A stretch of DNA of 5,004 bases from Rhodoferax sp. (GCA_020048255.1 JAIFMR010000214.1:1-5004), one strand, 5' to 3'. Shown: positions 1-5,004, counted from the stretch's first letter. The notes: a model not told the origin generated them from the letters alone. Numbers and translations: made by a program.

Positions 1-8
1 CCGGGCTT

Positions 9-35
9 TTGCCGCGCCGGGCGCCTGGCTAGAAT
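9..35 (+). promoter_or_regulatory. Possible promoter for the 42-596 gene, leaderless type
   Basis: TAGAAT at 30-35 matches the sigma-70 -10 consensus at five of six bases. A weak -35 candidate, TTGCCG, lies at 9-14 with a 15-bp spacer, shorter than ideal. Initiation about seven bases past the -10 box would fall at or next to the A of the ATG at 42, so the mRNA could be leaderless. This fits the lack of any purine-rich Shine-Dalgarno sequence in the visible upstream bases. The inference rests on short motifs, and the window edge limits the view upstream. Confidence 0.35.
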
Positions 36-41
36 GAACCG

Positions 42-596
42 ATGGACATTTACCAGTTACAGGTGAGTTATCTTGAGCACGAGGACCGCATCCTGCTGCG
101 CATGAACACGCGCAGCAATGAAGAGTTCCGCCTGTGGCTGACGCGTCGCATGGTCCAGAGTGTCTTTCCTCATTTGACAGACATCACCACCCGTCTCAAC
201 ACCCAGGACAGCGCCATGGCCAGCCACGATGGAGCCAACCCTGCCGCTCTGGCGGCCTTCAAAAAGCAGGAATCACTGGCCACGGCCGATTTTCAGACAC
301 CTTACCGCGCCAGCGTGACATCAACGCCGCTGGGCCACGCGCCCTTGCTGGTGTCGAAAATTCATCTGACTGAAGTTCATGGCCCTAGTCTGCGCATGGG
401 TTTTGAAGAGCAGAGCCACAGCAGAGCCCAGGGGCGAGCGTTTGACGTGACGCTAAATGCATCCGTCATGCACAGCCTGTTGCATTTGCTCGAGGCGGCC
501 ATGCAACAGTCGAATTGGGGCTTGTCCCTACCCGCCAAGCCCAGTGATGCGTTCAACATCCTGGCCACAGCCACACCGCCGGCGTATCTGAACTAG
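42..596 (+). CDS. Conserved-hypothetical-type protein, 184 aa, unknown function
   Basis: I do not recognise a named family with confidence and assign no function. The 184-residue product has no signal peptide or membrane segment, so it is probably cytoplasmic. The N-terminus (residues 3-45) looks like a compact folded segment, with an acidic-basic run EHEDR at 12-16, LLRMNT at 18-23 and the aromatic/basic stretch FRLWLTRR at 29-36. Residues 50-100 are Ala/Ser/Thr-rich with few hydrophobic residues, so probably a linker. Residues 100-155 return to alternating hydrophobic residues (PLLVSKIHL, then HSLLHLLEAAM), suggesting a strand and a helix. I recall similar short proteins with an RLWLTRR-like motif annotated as hypothetical in Burkholderiales. 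The ATG at 42 has no Shine-Dalgarno sequence but has a -10-like TAGAAT just upstream. The gene converges on moaE, and its TAG at 594-596 overlaps the ancestral moaE stop in the palindrome CTAG. Composition matches the neighbouring genes. Confidence 0.8.
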   Translation: MDIYQLQVSYLEHEDRILLRMNTRSNEEFRLWLTRRMVQSVFPHLTDITTRLNTQDSAMASHDGANPAALAAFKKQESLATADFQTPYRASVTSTPLGHAPLLVSKIHLTEVHGPSLRMGFEEQSHSRAQGRAFDVTLNASVMHSLLHLLEAAMQQSNWGLSLPAKPSDAFNILATATPPAYLN

Positions 597-1011
597 CTGT
601 TTGCAGCCATCACGCCCCATTTGGCCAGCGCCGCATCGTCGCTGACACGGGCATCGACCCAACGCGCACCCGCGGGTGTTTGTTCCTTCTTCCCGCCGAG
701 GTCACCGCCACCATGACAATCTGGTCTAGCGGCGCCAGCAGACCCACGCGGTGAATGACGCGCGCACCGAAGATGTCAAAGCGCTTGTGTGCAGCATCGA
801 TCATGTCCTCAATCGATTTTTCGGTCATGCCAGGGTAGTGTTCCAGCTCCATGCTTTGAATGGCGCCGGGCTCACCCGCCGTGCGGTCCCGCACGGTGCC
901 AACAAAGCTGCACACGGCACCGACCCGGCCGTCCTGGGCGCGCAAAGCGGCAATCTCTTCAGCCACATTAAAGTCGGCTGTTTGAACAGAAACGCGGGGC
1001 ATTTTTTGCAT
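593..1011 (-). pseudogene. moaE: moaE, molybdopterin synthase catalytic subunit, disrupted by internal deletion and frameshift
   Basis: MoaE with MoaD forms MPT synthase, which adds two sulfurs to cyclic pyranopterin monophosphate. From the ATG at 1011, residues 1-106 are a normal MoaE N-terminal part: GAVCSFVGTVRDR at 31-43, the LEHYPGMTEK signature at 56-65, VIHRVG at 85-90, and VAVTSA at 101-106. E. coli MoaE then continues with HR, about 20 more residues including catalytic Lys119, and FWK with Lys126. Here the frame runs from VTSA straight into a 27-residue tail unlike MoaE and stops at 610-612. Another frame, from about 691, reads KKEQTPAGARWVDARVSDD and ends at the ancestral stop 593-595. 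Relative to the E. coli layout, 23 residues are missing; two bases of the Trp codon remain, implying a loss of about 67 bp near 691-694. The open frame as it stands is 610-1011 (133 aa; about 161 if whole). It lacks the His-Arg pair and Lys119, and Lys126 is out of frame, so MPT synthase activity is not expected. AGAGG at 1022-1026 is the likely ribosome site. An assembly artefact cannot be excluded. Confidence 0.87.
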
Positions 1012-1014
1012 AAG

Positions 1015-1060
1015 AAATCAGCCTCTAGCCCTTTTAGACGTTGCGTGAACAGCTATTTAT
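1015..1060 (-). repeat. 46-bp imperfect palindromic repeat, copy A (moaD-moaE gap)
   Basis: Read on the minus strand this starts ATAAATAGCT and ends GGCTAGAGGCTGATTT. Aligned without gaps to copy B at 3101-3146 (read on the plus strand), I count 30 of 46 identical bases, with the outer arms best conserved and the centre variable. AAAT-AGC near one end can pair with GCT-ATTT near the other, giving a weak hairpin. It fills most of the moaD-moaE gap, and its GGCTAGAGG arm contains the only Shine-Dalgarno-like stretch for moaE. I recall such AATAGCT...GGCTATTT-like elements being scattered in Comamonadaceae genomes; that is memory, not a search. Confidence 0.68.
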
Positions 1061-1071
1061 TTTGAGTCAAA

Positions 1072-1323
1072 TCAACCGCCAGTGACCGGCGGGAAAAAGG
1101 CGACTTCTGCGCCGTCGGTCAGTGCCACTGACTCGTCCACCATGACCTGATTGAGCGCCAACCGCACCGCTTTGCCACGGGTCAGGCTTTCAGCATAAGG
1201 TCCGCCCAACGCCACCAACTCGTCACGCAAGGCCGCCAAAGTGCTGGCCTGGGTGTCGCGCACCTCTGCGGGTACGCCTACCGCCTCTCGAATCGAGGCA
1301 AAGTACTTGACCGTGACTTTCAT
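1072..1323 (-). CDS. moaD: Molybdopterin synthase sulfur carrier subunit MoaD
   Basis: This 83-residue protein has the ubiquitin-like fold family's size and layout. It opens with the strand MKVTVKYFASIREAVG (1-16), has an ALRDEL helix region at 31-36, ALNQVMVDE at 56-64, and a GAEVAFFPPVTGG end at 71-83. In the family the terminal Gly-Gly is adenylated by MoeB, converted to a thiocarboxylate, and inserted into the MoaE active site to deliver sulfur to the pterin; both glycines are present, so the protein looks functional. The ATG at 1321-1323 is chosen because the family starts at MKV, it overlaps the moeA stop in ATGA, and a strong GGAGGT lies six bases upstream. An in-frame ATG further upstream lies inside moeA and would add 30 residues unlike MoaD. 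Its partner gene, moaE, follows after 60 bp but appears broken. No moeB is visible in the window. Confidence 0.95.
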   Translation of the reverse strand: MKVTVKYFASIREAVGVPAEVRDTQASTLAALRDELVALGGPYAESLTRGKAVRLALNQVMVDESVALTDGAEVAFFPPVTGG

Positions 1324-2555
1324 GCCAGCACCTCCGAAAACGGAATGAAGCGCACCACATCCCCGGGCGCAATGGTTCGCCCGGGCGGGTTGTCCACCAG
1401 CCCATCGCCCCACACCGCCGAGGTCAACACGCCCGAGCTTTGGTTGGGGAACAACTCCAGTGCCCCGGCTGCATTGCGCCGAGCCCGCAGGAATTCACGA
1501 CGTTTATCGGCTCTAGCCCAGGTAAAGTCTGCGGTAGCAGCTATGGATTCTGGAGCAACTTGTGACACGCCTTGCAGCTTGAGCAAAAACGGACGAACCA
1601 GCATCAAAAAAGTCACAAAGCTCGACACCGGGTTACCTGGCAGGCCCATGAAGTGCGTGTTGGCCACCCGACCATAGGCAAAGGGCTTGCCTGGCTTGAT
1701 GGCAATCTGCCATAAGTCCAGATGCCCCAGGCTTTGCACGGCAGGTTTGATGTGGTCCTCTTCGCCAACGGACACGCCGCCACTGGTGAGGATCAGATCA
1801 TGCTGCTGTGCGGCTGCGCGCAGGGCTTGAACAGTGGCCTCGCGCTGGTCCGGTACGATACCGAGGTCACTGACGACACAGCCCAGTCGAACCAGCATAG
1901 CCCTGAGAAAAAACCGGTTGGAGTTGTAGATAGCCCCTGGCGCCATGTGCTCTGGAGCGACATCGCCCGGCATCACGAGTTCATCCCCAGTCGAGAACAA
2001 TGCCACCCTTGGACGGCGTACCACACCCAAGCTGGCCATGCCAATACTGGCAGCTAGCCCAAGTGCAGCGGGGGTCAGGCGCTCTCCTTTTGAGAGTATG
2101 ACAGCACCTCGGGTCACATCTTCGCCAGAGCGCCGAATCCATTGACCAACTTGAACTGCCCCGGCGATGCGCACGTTTGCGTCCTCCTGCACCGTACAGT
2201 CTTCCTGCATCACCACCGCGTCCGCGCCAGCCGGAATGGGCGCACCCGTAAAAATGCGTGCCACCGACTGCGGTGCCAAGGCATGACCCGAGGTGCCTGC
2301 AGGAATACGCTGCGACACCGGCAAGGCTACGCCTGCCGCGAGGTCCGCGCAGCGCACGGCGTACCCATCCATTGAACTGTTGTCATGCTGGGGCACCTGC
2401 AGACCCGACACCACGTCCATCGCCAGCACCCGACCATCGGCTTCAAAGGTGGGCACCTGCTCCTGGCCAGCCAAGACGTTGGCGTGGCTCAGCAATTCCG
2501 CCAAGGCATCGTCCAAAGATTTGAGTGGTTTGAAAGTCTTGGCCGCGCTGGTCAT
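1320..2555 (-). CDS. moeA: Molybdopterin molybdenumtransferase MoeA
   Basis: MoeA inserts molybdate into adenylylated molybdopterin, giving active Mo-cofactor in the cytoplasm. The 411-residue product is of normal family length. The N-terminal and linker part (1-180) carries the conserved NSSMDGYAVR (59-68), FTGAPIPAGADAVVMQE (102-118) and IRRSGEDV (140-147). The MPT-binding domain (about 183-325) carries FSTGDEL (187-193), LTSGGVSVG (256-264) followed by EED, IKPGKPFAYG (286-295) and GLPGNPVSSF (304-313). The C-terminal beta domain (about 335-411) has KRREFLRAR and NQSSGVLTSAVWGDGLV. No motif is missing, so it looks active. The start at 2555 was chosen because it overlaps the mobB stop in ATGA, has GGAG at 2564-2567 eight bases upstream, and the family begins near here. 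A longer frame from 2606 would add 17 residues inside mobB without support. It overlaps moaD by four bases. Residues 336-351 lie in a stretch matching the local 46-bp repeat, with unusual codons (ATA, AGA). Confidence 0.96.
   Translation of the reverse strand: MTSAAKTFKPLKSLDDALAELLSHANVLAGQEQVPTFEADGRVLAMDVVSGLQVPQHDNSSMDGYAVRCADLAAGVALPVSQRIPAGTSGHALAPQSVARIFTGAPIPAGADAVVMQEDCTVQEDANVRIAGAVQVGQWIRRSGEDVTRGAVILSKGERLTPAALGLAASIGMASLGVVRRPRVALFSTGDELVMPGDVAPEHMAPGAIYNSNRFFLRAMLVRLGCVVSDLGIVPDQREATVQALRAAAQQHDLILTSGGVSVGEEDHIKPAVQSLGHLDLWQIAIKPGKPFAYGRVANTHFMGLPGNPVSSFVTFLMLVRPFLLKLQGVSQVAPESIAATADFTWARADKRREFLRARRNAAGALELFPNQSSGVLTSAVWGDGLVDNPPGRTIAPGDVVRFIPFSEVLA
1330..1335 (-). promoter_or_regulatory. 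Ribosome binding site of moaD inside moeA
   Basis: The minus strand reads GGAGGT, a full match to the core anti-Shine-Dalgarno complement, six bases before the moaD ATG at 1323. It lies in the last codons of moeA. Together with the ATGA stop/start overlap it fixes the moaD start and points to translational coupling. Confidence 0.8.
1503..1548 (-). repeat. Possible diverged copy C of the 46-bp repeat inside moeA
   Basis: Read on the minus strand and aligned without gaps, this segment matches copy A at 27 of 46 positions and copy B at 26 of 46 by hand count. The best blocks are ATAGCTGCTA at the left arm and GGGCTAGAGCC at the right, with the same arm spacing as A and B. It encodes moeA residues 336-351 and uses codons rare in a GC-rich genome (ATA for Ile338, AGA for Arg348). 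However, the ADF-W-R-D residues it encodes are, as I recall, usual for MoeA at this point, so chance resemblance is a real alternative. Confidence 0.4.
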
Positions 2556-3085
2556 ACAAAGTACTCCGGGTTGTAAACAAAGCGCTCGCCTTGGGACAAC
2601 AGCCAAGTGACCACGCTGTCGGGGTCATTCAAGTCCAGCACGGCCAAACCGGTGGGCACAGGCAATTGGTCAGGTGAGTCGGTCGCAATGGCGGTGATGA
2701 AGTCGTCATCCATGTAGCGCGCCGGTTTGCCGGCCGTGGCACGCCAAACTTCCACTTTGAGCAAATCGGAGTCTTTAAACCCTTCCACCAACACCCAGTC
2801 CACGCCGTCATACAACTCGGCGATGAGTTGATGCACCGTGGGGCAGTTGGCCACTTCAAATTCGCGCATCAGGGCCAGACGGTTGCTAGACGCCACCACC
2901 ACCTCAAAGGCACCCGCTTCGCGATGCCGAAACGTGTCTTTGCCCGGATGGTCAATGTCAAATTTGTGGTGGGCATGCTTGACCACCGACACCCGCAGCC
3001 CCCGATGTCGCAGCGCCGGGATCAAACGCTCCACCAAGGTGGTCTTACCCGAACCGGAGAACCCGGCAAATCCGACCACTTTCAT
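2552..3085 (-). CDS. mobB: Molybdopterin-guanine dinucleotide biosynthesis adaptor MobB
   Basis: MobB is a GTP-binding P-loop protein that works with MobA in making the guanine dinucleotide form of the Mo-cofactor. It is not strictly essential in E. coli. The 177-residue product fits the family. It starts MKVVGFAGFSGSGKTTL, with the Walker A motif GFSGSGKT at 8-15. Further family blocks are VVKHAHHKFDID at 34-45, PGKDTFRHREAGA at 47-59, VASSNR at 64-69 and the Walker B-like VLVEGFK at 98-104. No signal peptide or membrane segment is seen. The ATG at 3085 puts the P-loop at the usual distance from the N-terminus. Upstream there is only a weak purine run (AAGAGAG), close to a promoter-like sequence, so initiation may be near-leaderless. 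The TGA overlaps the moeA ATG. mobA is not in the window, so the partner must be encoded elsewhere. The presence of mobB suggests the host makes, or used to make, MGD-containing enzymes such as DMSO-reductase-family oxidoreductases. Confidence 0.95.
   Translation of the reverse strand: MKVVGFAGFSGSGKTTLVERLIPALRHRGLRVSVVKHAHHKFDIDHPGKDTFRHREAGAFEVVVASSNRLALMREFEVANCPTVHQLIAELYDGVDWVLVEGFKDSDLLKVEVWRATAGKPARYMDDDFITAIATDSPDQLPVPTGLAVLDLNDPDSVVTWLLSQGERFVYNPEYFV
2564..2567 (-). promoter_or_regulatory. Ribosome binding site of moeA inside mobB
   Basis: The minus strand reads GGAG eight bases before the ATG at 2555, within the final codons of mobB. It supports the 411-residue moeA over the longer frame starting inside mobB. 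Confidence 0.7.
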
Positions 3086-3097
3086 GGAATACGCTCT

Positions 3098-3126
3098 CTT
3101 ATAAATAGCTACTAACGCTTACTCAA
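3098..3126 (-). promoter_or_regulatory. Possible sigma-70 promoter for the mobB-moeA-moaD-moaE genes
   Basis: On the minus strand TTGAGT (3126-3121) and TATAAG (3103-3098) are separated by exactly 17 bp. These match the -35 consensus at four of six bases and the -10 at five of six. Predicted initiation near 3091 would leave only about six untranslated bases before the mobB ATG. Most of it lies within repeat copy B. It would allow the Moco genes to be transcribed apart from hom-thrC, though read-through from thrC is also plausible. Confidence 0.45.
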
Positions 3127-3146
3127 TATAGGCTATGAGCCAATTT
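3101..3146 (+). repeat. 46-bp imperfect palindromic repeat, copy B (thrC-mobB gap)
   Basis: Read on the plus strand it starts ATAAATAGCT and ends GGCTATGAGCCAATTT, with 30 of 46 ungapped matches to copy A by hand count; it lies in the opposite orientation to A. ATAGC and GCTAT can pair, with partial extension through CTA/TAG, around a loop of roughly 15-20 bases. On the transcribed minus strand the hairpin directly follows the thrC stop and is followed by TTTATAA, so it could be a weak terminator or processing site. The thrC stop codon touches its edge at 3146. The same bases include most of the candidate mobB promoter. Confidence 0.68.
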
Positions 3147-4573
3147 CATTGGCAATGGGCGACGATGAAGGCCTTGATCGCCCCGACGTCTGCCGCCATG
3201 CGCGTCACCCGCTTGGGCAGCGCCTCGATACCAATAAATTTGGCCGGACGGTCCGGCTCCTGGCCGGTGGCCTCGACAATGGTTTGCGCAAACTTGATCG
3301 GCAAGGCGGTTTCCAGAACGATCATGGGCACCCCTGCCTGAAGATGCTCCAACGCAACCTTGACACCGTCGGCGGTGTGCGTGTCGATCATCATGCCGTG
3401 CCGCTCAAAGGTGTCCTTGATGGTCGCCAGGCGATCGGCATGGGTGCTTTTGCCACTCTCAAAACCGTAGCGCAGGCGGGCATCATTGAAAGCCTGATGC
3501 TGGCTCAGATCAAAGCGCCCATCGCGCTGCAAGGCGTCCCCAAACAGCGCTTTGGTGCGCGCACCGTCGCGACCCAGCAGATCAAACACGAAACGCTCGA
3601 AGTTGCTGGCCTTGGAAATATCCATCGACGGGCTGGAGGTTTCCTGGGTGTCGGCACTGGTGCGCACGCGGTACACACCGGTGGTAAAAAACTCATCAAG
3701 AACATCGTTCTCATTGGTGGCCACCACCAATTTGGCCACGGGCAGGCCCATCATGCGGGCGATATGTCCGGCACACACATTGCCAAAGTTGCCGCTGGGC
3801 ACGGTAAAGCTGACCTTTTGCGTGTTGAGTTCGGTGGCCTGGAAATACCCGGCGAAGTAGTAAACCACTTGGGCCAACAAGCGCGCCCAGTTGATGGAGT
3901 TGACGGTGCCGATGCGGTACTGGCGCTTGAAATCCAGGTCGTTGCTGACGGCTTTGACCATGTCCTGACAGTCGTCAAACACGCCATCGACGGCAATATT
4001 GAAGATGTTGTCGTCCATCAAACTGAACATTTGAGCCTGCTGGAACGGGCTCATGCGCCCAAACGGGCTGGTCATGAAGACGCGCACACCTTTTTTGCCG
4101 CGCATGGCGTATTCGGCCGCGCTGCCGGTGTCGCCGCTGGTGGCCCCCAGAATGTTCAGCTCTTCACCACGGCGCCCGAGTTCATATTCAAACAGGTTGC
4201 CCAGCAGTTGCATCGCCATGTCCTTGAAGGCCAGCGTCGGGCCGTTGGACAGGGCTTCGAGCCACAGGTTGTTTTCCAGATGGCGCAGGGGTACGATTTC
4301 ACCCGTGCCAAACACCTCGGACGTGTAGGTTTTGGCGCACAGCGCTTTCAGATCTGCCGCGGGAATGTCGTCAATGTAGAGCGACAAAATCTCGAACGCC
4401 AGCTCGGCGTAGCCCTGGTTGTGGTAGGCCACGCGCCAGCGGCTCAGGGTTTCGTCATTCACCTGCGGATACGACTCGGGCAGGTACAGCCCACCGTCCG
4501 GAGCCAGGCCTTCGAGCAGGATATCGCAAAAATGTTTGGGGCTTTTGTCCCCGCGGGTGGAGATGTATTTCAT
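3146..4573 (-). CDS. thrC: Threonine synthase
   Basis: ThrC is a pyridoxal-phosphate enzyme that converts O-phosphohomoserine and water to threonine and phosphate, the last step of threonine synthesis, in the cytoplasm. The 475-residue product matches the long proteobacterial/fungal class. It has the N-terminal threonine-synthase domain beginning MKYISTRGDKSPKHF and including LAPDGGLYLPE (23-33). The PLP lysine is Lys117 in NGPTLAFKDMAMQLLG (110-125). ATSGDTGSAA lies at 144-153 and the cofactor-binding loop SGNFGN at 260-265. The C-terminus carries the conserved VLETALPIKF (419-428). No catalytic motif is missing. The ATG at 4573 is at the family's usual start, and GAGGG at 4583-4587 lies nine bases upstream. 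It follows hom by 41 bp with no obvious terminator, so hom-thrC is probably one transcript; thrB is not adjacent. Downstream is repeat copy B, then mobB. Confidence 0.97.
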   Translation of the reverse strand: MKYISTRGDKSPKHFCDILLEGLAPDGGLYLPESYPQVNDETLSRWRVAYHNQGYAELAFEILSLYIDDIPAADLKALCAKTYTSEVFGTGEIVPLRHLENNLWLEALSNGPTLAFKDMAMQLLGNLFEYELGRRGEELNILGATSGDTGSAAEYAMRGKKGVRVFMTSPFGRMSPFQQAQMFSLMDDNIFNIAVDGVFDDCQDMVKAVSNDLDFKRQYRIGTVNSINWARLLAQVVYYFAGYFQATELNTQKVSFTVPSGNFGNVCAGHIARMMGLPVAKLVVATNENDVLDEFFTTGVYRVRTSADTQETSSPSMDISKASNFERFVFDLLGRDGARTKALFGDALQRDGRFDLSQHQAFNDARLRYGFESGKSTHADRLATIKDTFERHGMMIDTHTADGVKVALEHLQAGVPMIVLETALPIKFAQTIVEATGQEPDRPAKFIGIEALPKRVTRMAADVGAIKAFIVAHCQ

Positions 4574-4582
4574 GACGTTGAT

Positions 4583-4587
4583 CCCTC
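4583..4587 (-). promoter_or_regulatory. Ribosome binding site of thrC
   Basis: The minus strand reads GAGGG nine bases before the thrC ATG at 4573. It lies in the 41-bp hom-thrC gap, where I see no convincing promoter or hairpin, in keeping with co-transcription of the two genes. Confidence 0.65.
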
Positions 4588-4614
4588 AAAAGGTGGTCGA
4601 TTCAGACCCTTGGC

Positions 4615-5004
4615 TCAAGCCAGTTCTTCCTTGCGAATGCGGGTGATGGGCTCCAGCACGGTTGGCAGGGCCTGCATCTGCGCCATGGCTGCGTTCATGC
4701 TGGCCTCGACGCAGTCATGCGTCAGGATGATGACGTCGGTTTGTGGCACCTGGGTTTGACCGTTCGCCACCTCACCGCTGATTTCGTCAGCCTCGCGCTG
4801 CAACACCGCATCAATGCTGATACCGGCTGCCGCCAAAATCCCGGTGACCTTGGCCAGCACACCGGTCTCGTCGGCCACCCGCAGGCGCAGGTAATAACTG
4901 GTGACCACCTCGCTCATGGGCAGCACGGACAGATTGCTCATGGCGTTGGGTTGGAACGCCAGATGCGGCACACGCTGCGCGGCATCGGCCGTATGCAAGC
5001 GGGT
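4615..5004 (-). CDS. hom: Homoserine dehydrogenase, C-terminal part (5' end beyond window)
   Basis: Only the last 129 codons and the stop are visible; the frame is open to the right edge, where the gene continues. Homoserine dehydrogenase reduces aspartate semialdehyde to homoserine with NAD(P)H, the branch point toward threonine and methionine. The visible piece holds the end of the catalytic region (about residues 1-30 of the fragment, with VLPMSEVVTSYYLR running into the next domain). An ACT domain follows at about residues 35-115, with YYLRLRVADETGVLAKVTGILAAAG-type sequence (37-61) and DVIILTHDCVE (90-100). ACT domains in this enzyme mediate feedback inhibition by threonine, so the enzyme is likely of the regulated long type (about 435-445 aa in the family). 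NAD-binding and catalytic residues lie outside the window and cannot be judged. thrC follows after 41 bp, supporting the assignment and a shared transcript. A TTG codon at 4998 is internal, not a start. Confidence 0.95.
   Translation of the reverse strand, partial: TRLHTADAAQRVPHLAFQPNAMSNLSVLPMSEVVTSYYLRLRVADETGVLAKVTGILAAAGISIDAVLQREADEISGEVANGQTQVPQTDVIILTHDCVEASMNAAMAQMQALPTVLEPITRIRKEELA

Noticed and set aside
680..700. Programmed frameshift as explanation for moaE
   Set aside because: A frameshift alone would restore the end but not the 23 missing residues including catalytic Lys119. The AAGAAGGAACAAA run is not a typical slippery site.
751..1065. Plus-strand open frame of 104 codons opposite moaE
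   Set aside because: It is antisense to well-conserved MoaE sequence and runs through the repeat into the moaD-moaE gap, with no family resemblance.
1324..1413. Longer moaD start at 1413
   Set aside because: The 30 extra residues are the frame-shifted moeA end; MoaD proteins start at MKV, which has a strong GGAGGT site.
2556..2606. Longer moeA start at 2606
   Set aside because: The extra 17 residues lie in mobB and resemble no MoeA; the ATGA overlap and GGAG site favour 2555.
1075..3085. Moco riboswitch in front of the Moco genes
   Set aside because: The gaps are only 60 bp and filled by the repeat, too short for the known Moco RNA motif.
3149..4759. Very long open frame (536 codons) on the plus strand across thrC and the end of hom
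   Set aside because: It lies opposite the clear thrC and hom genes; its translation is rich in Gly/Ala/His/Gln with no recognisable domain, as expected of an antisense shadow in GC-biased codons.
1..5004. Defence system, CRISPR array, prophage or insertion sequence
   Set aside because: No regular spaced repeats, transposase, integrase or nuclease-like genes are seen; almost all bases are in housekeeping genes.

Overview
The window looks like chromosomal DNA of a betaproteobacterium in Burkholderiales, most likely Comamonadaceae (Polaromonas/Rhodoferax/Acidovorax-like). The protein sequences of the threonine and molybdenum cofactor (Moco) genes, the moderately high GC content and the style of the short intergenic palindromes all point that way. 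The assignment rests on recognition, not on a database search.

Layout: one short plus-strand gene on the left (42-596, conserved-hypothetical type) converges on a minus-strand block filling the rest. In transcription order the block is: the 3' end of hom (homoserine dehydrogenase, cut by the right edge), thrC (threonine synthase), mobB, moeA, moaD and moaE. hom and thrC are 41 bp apart. thrC and mobB are separated by 60 bp. mobB/moeA and moeA/moaD each share a 4-base ATGA stop/start overlap, so those three genes are probably translationally coupled. moaD and moaE are separated by 60 bp.

Function: hom and thrC cover the first committed step and the last step of threonine synthesis; no homoserine kinase gene is present. 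MoaD and MoaE together form molybdopterin (MPT) synthase, MoeA inserts molybdate, and MobB is the GTP-binding partner in guanine dinucleotide cofactor formation. MobB, MoeA and MoaD look intact. moaE does not: compared with the family it lacks about 23 residues, with a frameshift at the junction. The missing part includes the catalytic Lys equivalent to E. coli Lys119, and the true C-terminus survives out of frame to a stop at 593-595. This is the strongest observation here.

The second observation is a 46-bp imperfect palindromic repeat. Two copies lie in the two 60-bp gaps of the block (1015-1060 and 3101-3146), and a third diverged, ungapped match lies inside moeA (1503-1548). The thrC-mobB copy carries a promoter-like sequence, and the moaD-moaE copy supplies the only Shine-Dalgarno-like sequence of moaE. 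I see no CRISPR array, RNA gene, prophage, insertion sequence or defence system. Apart from these points it is an ordinary housekeeping region.
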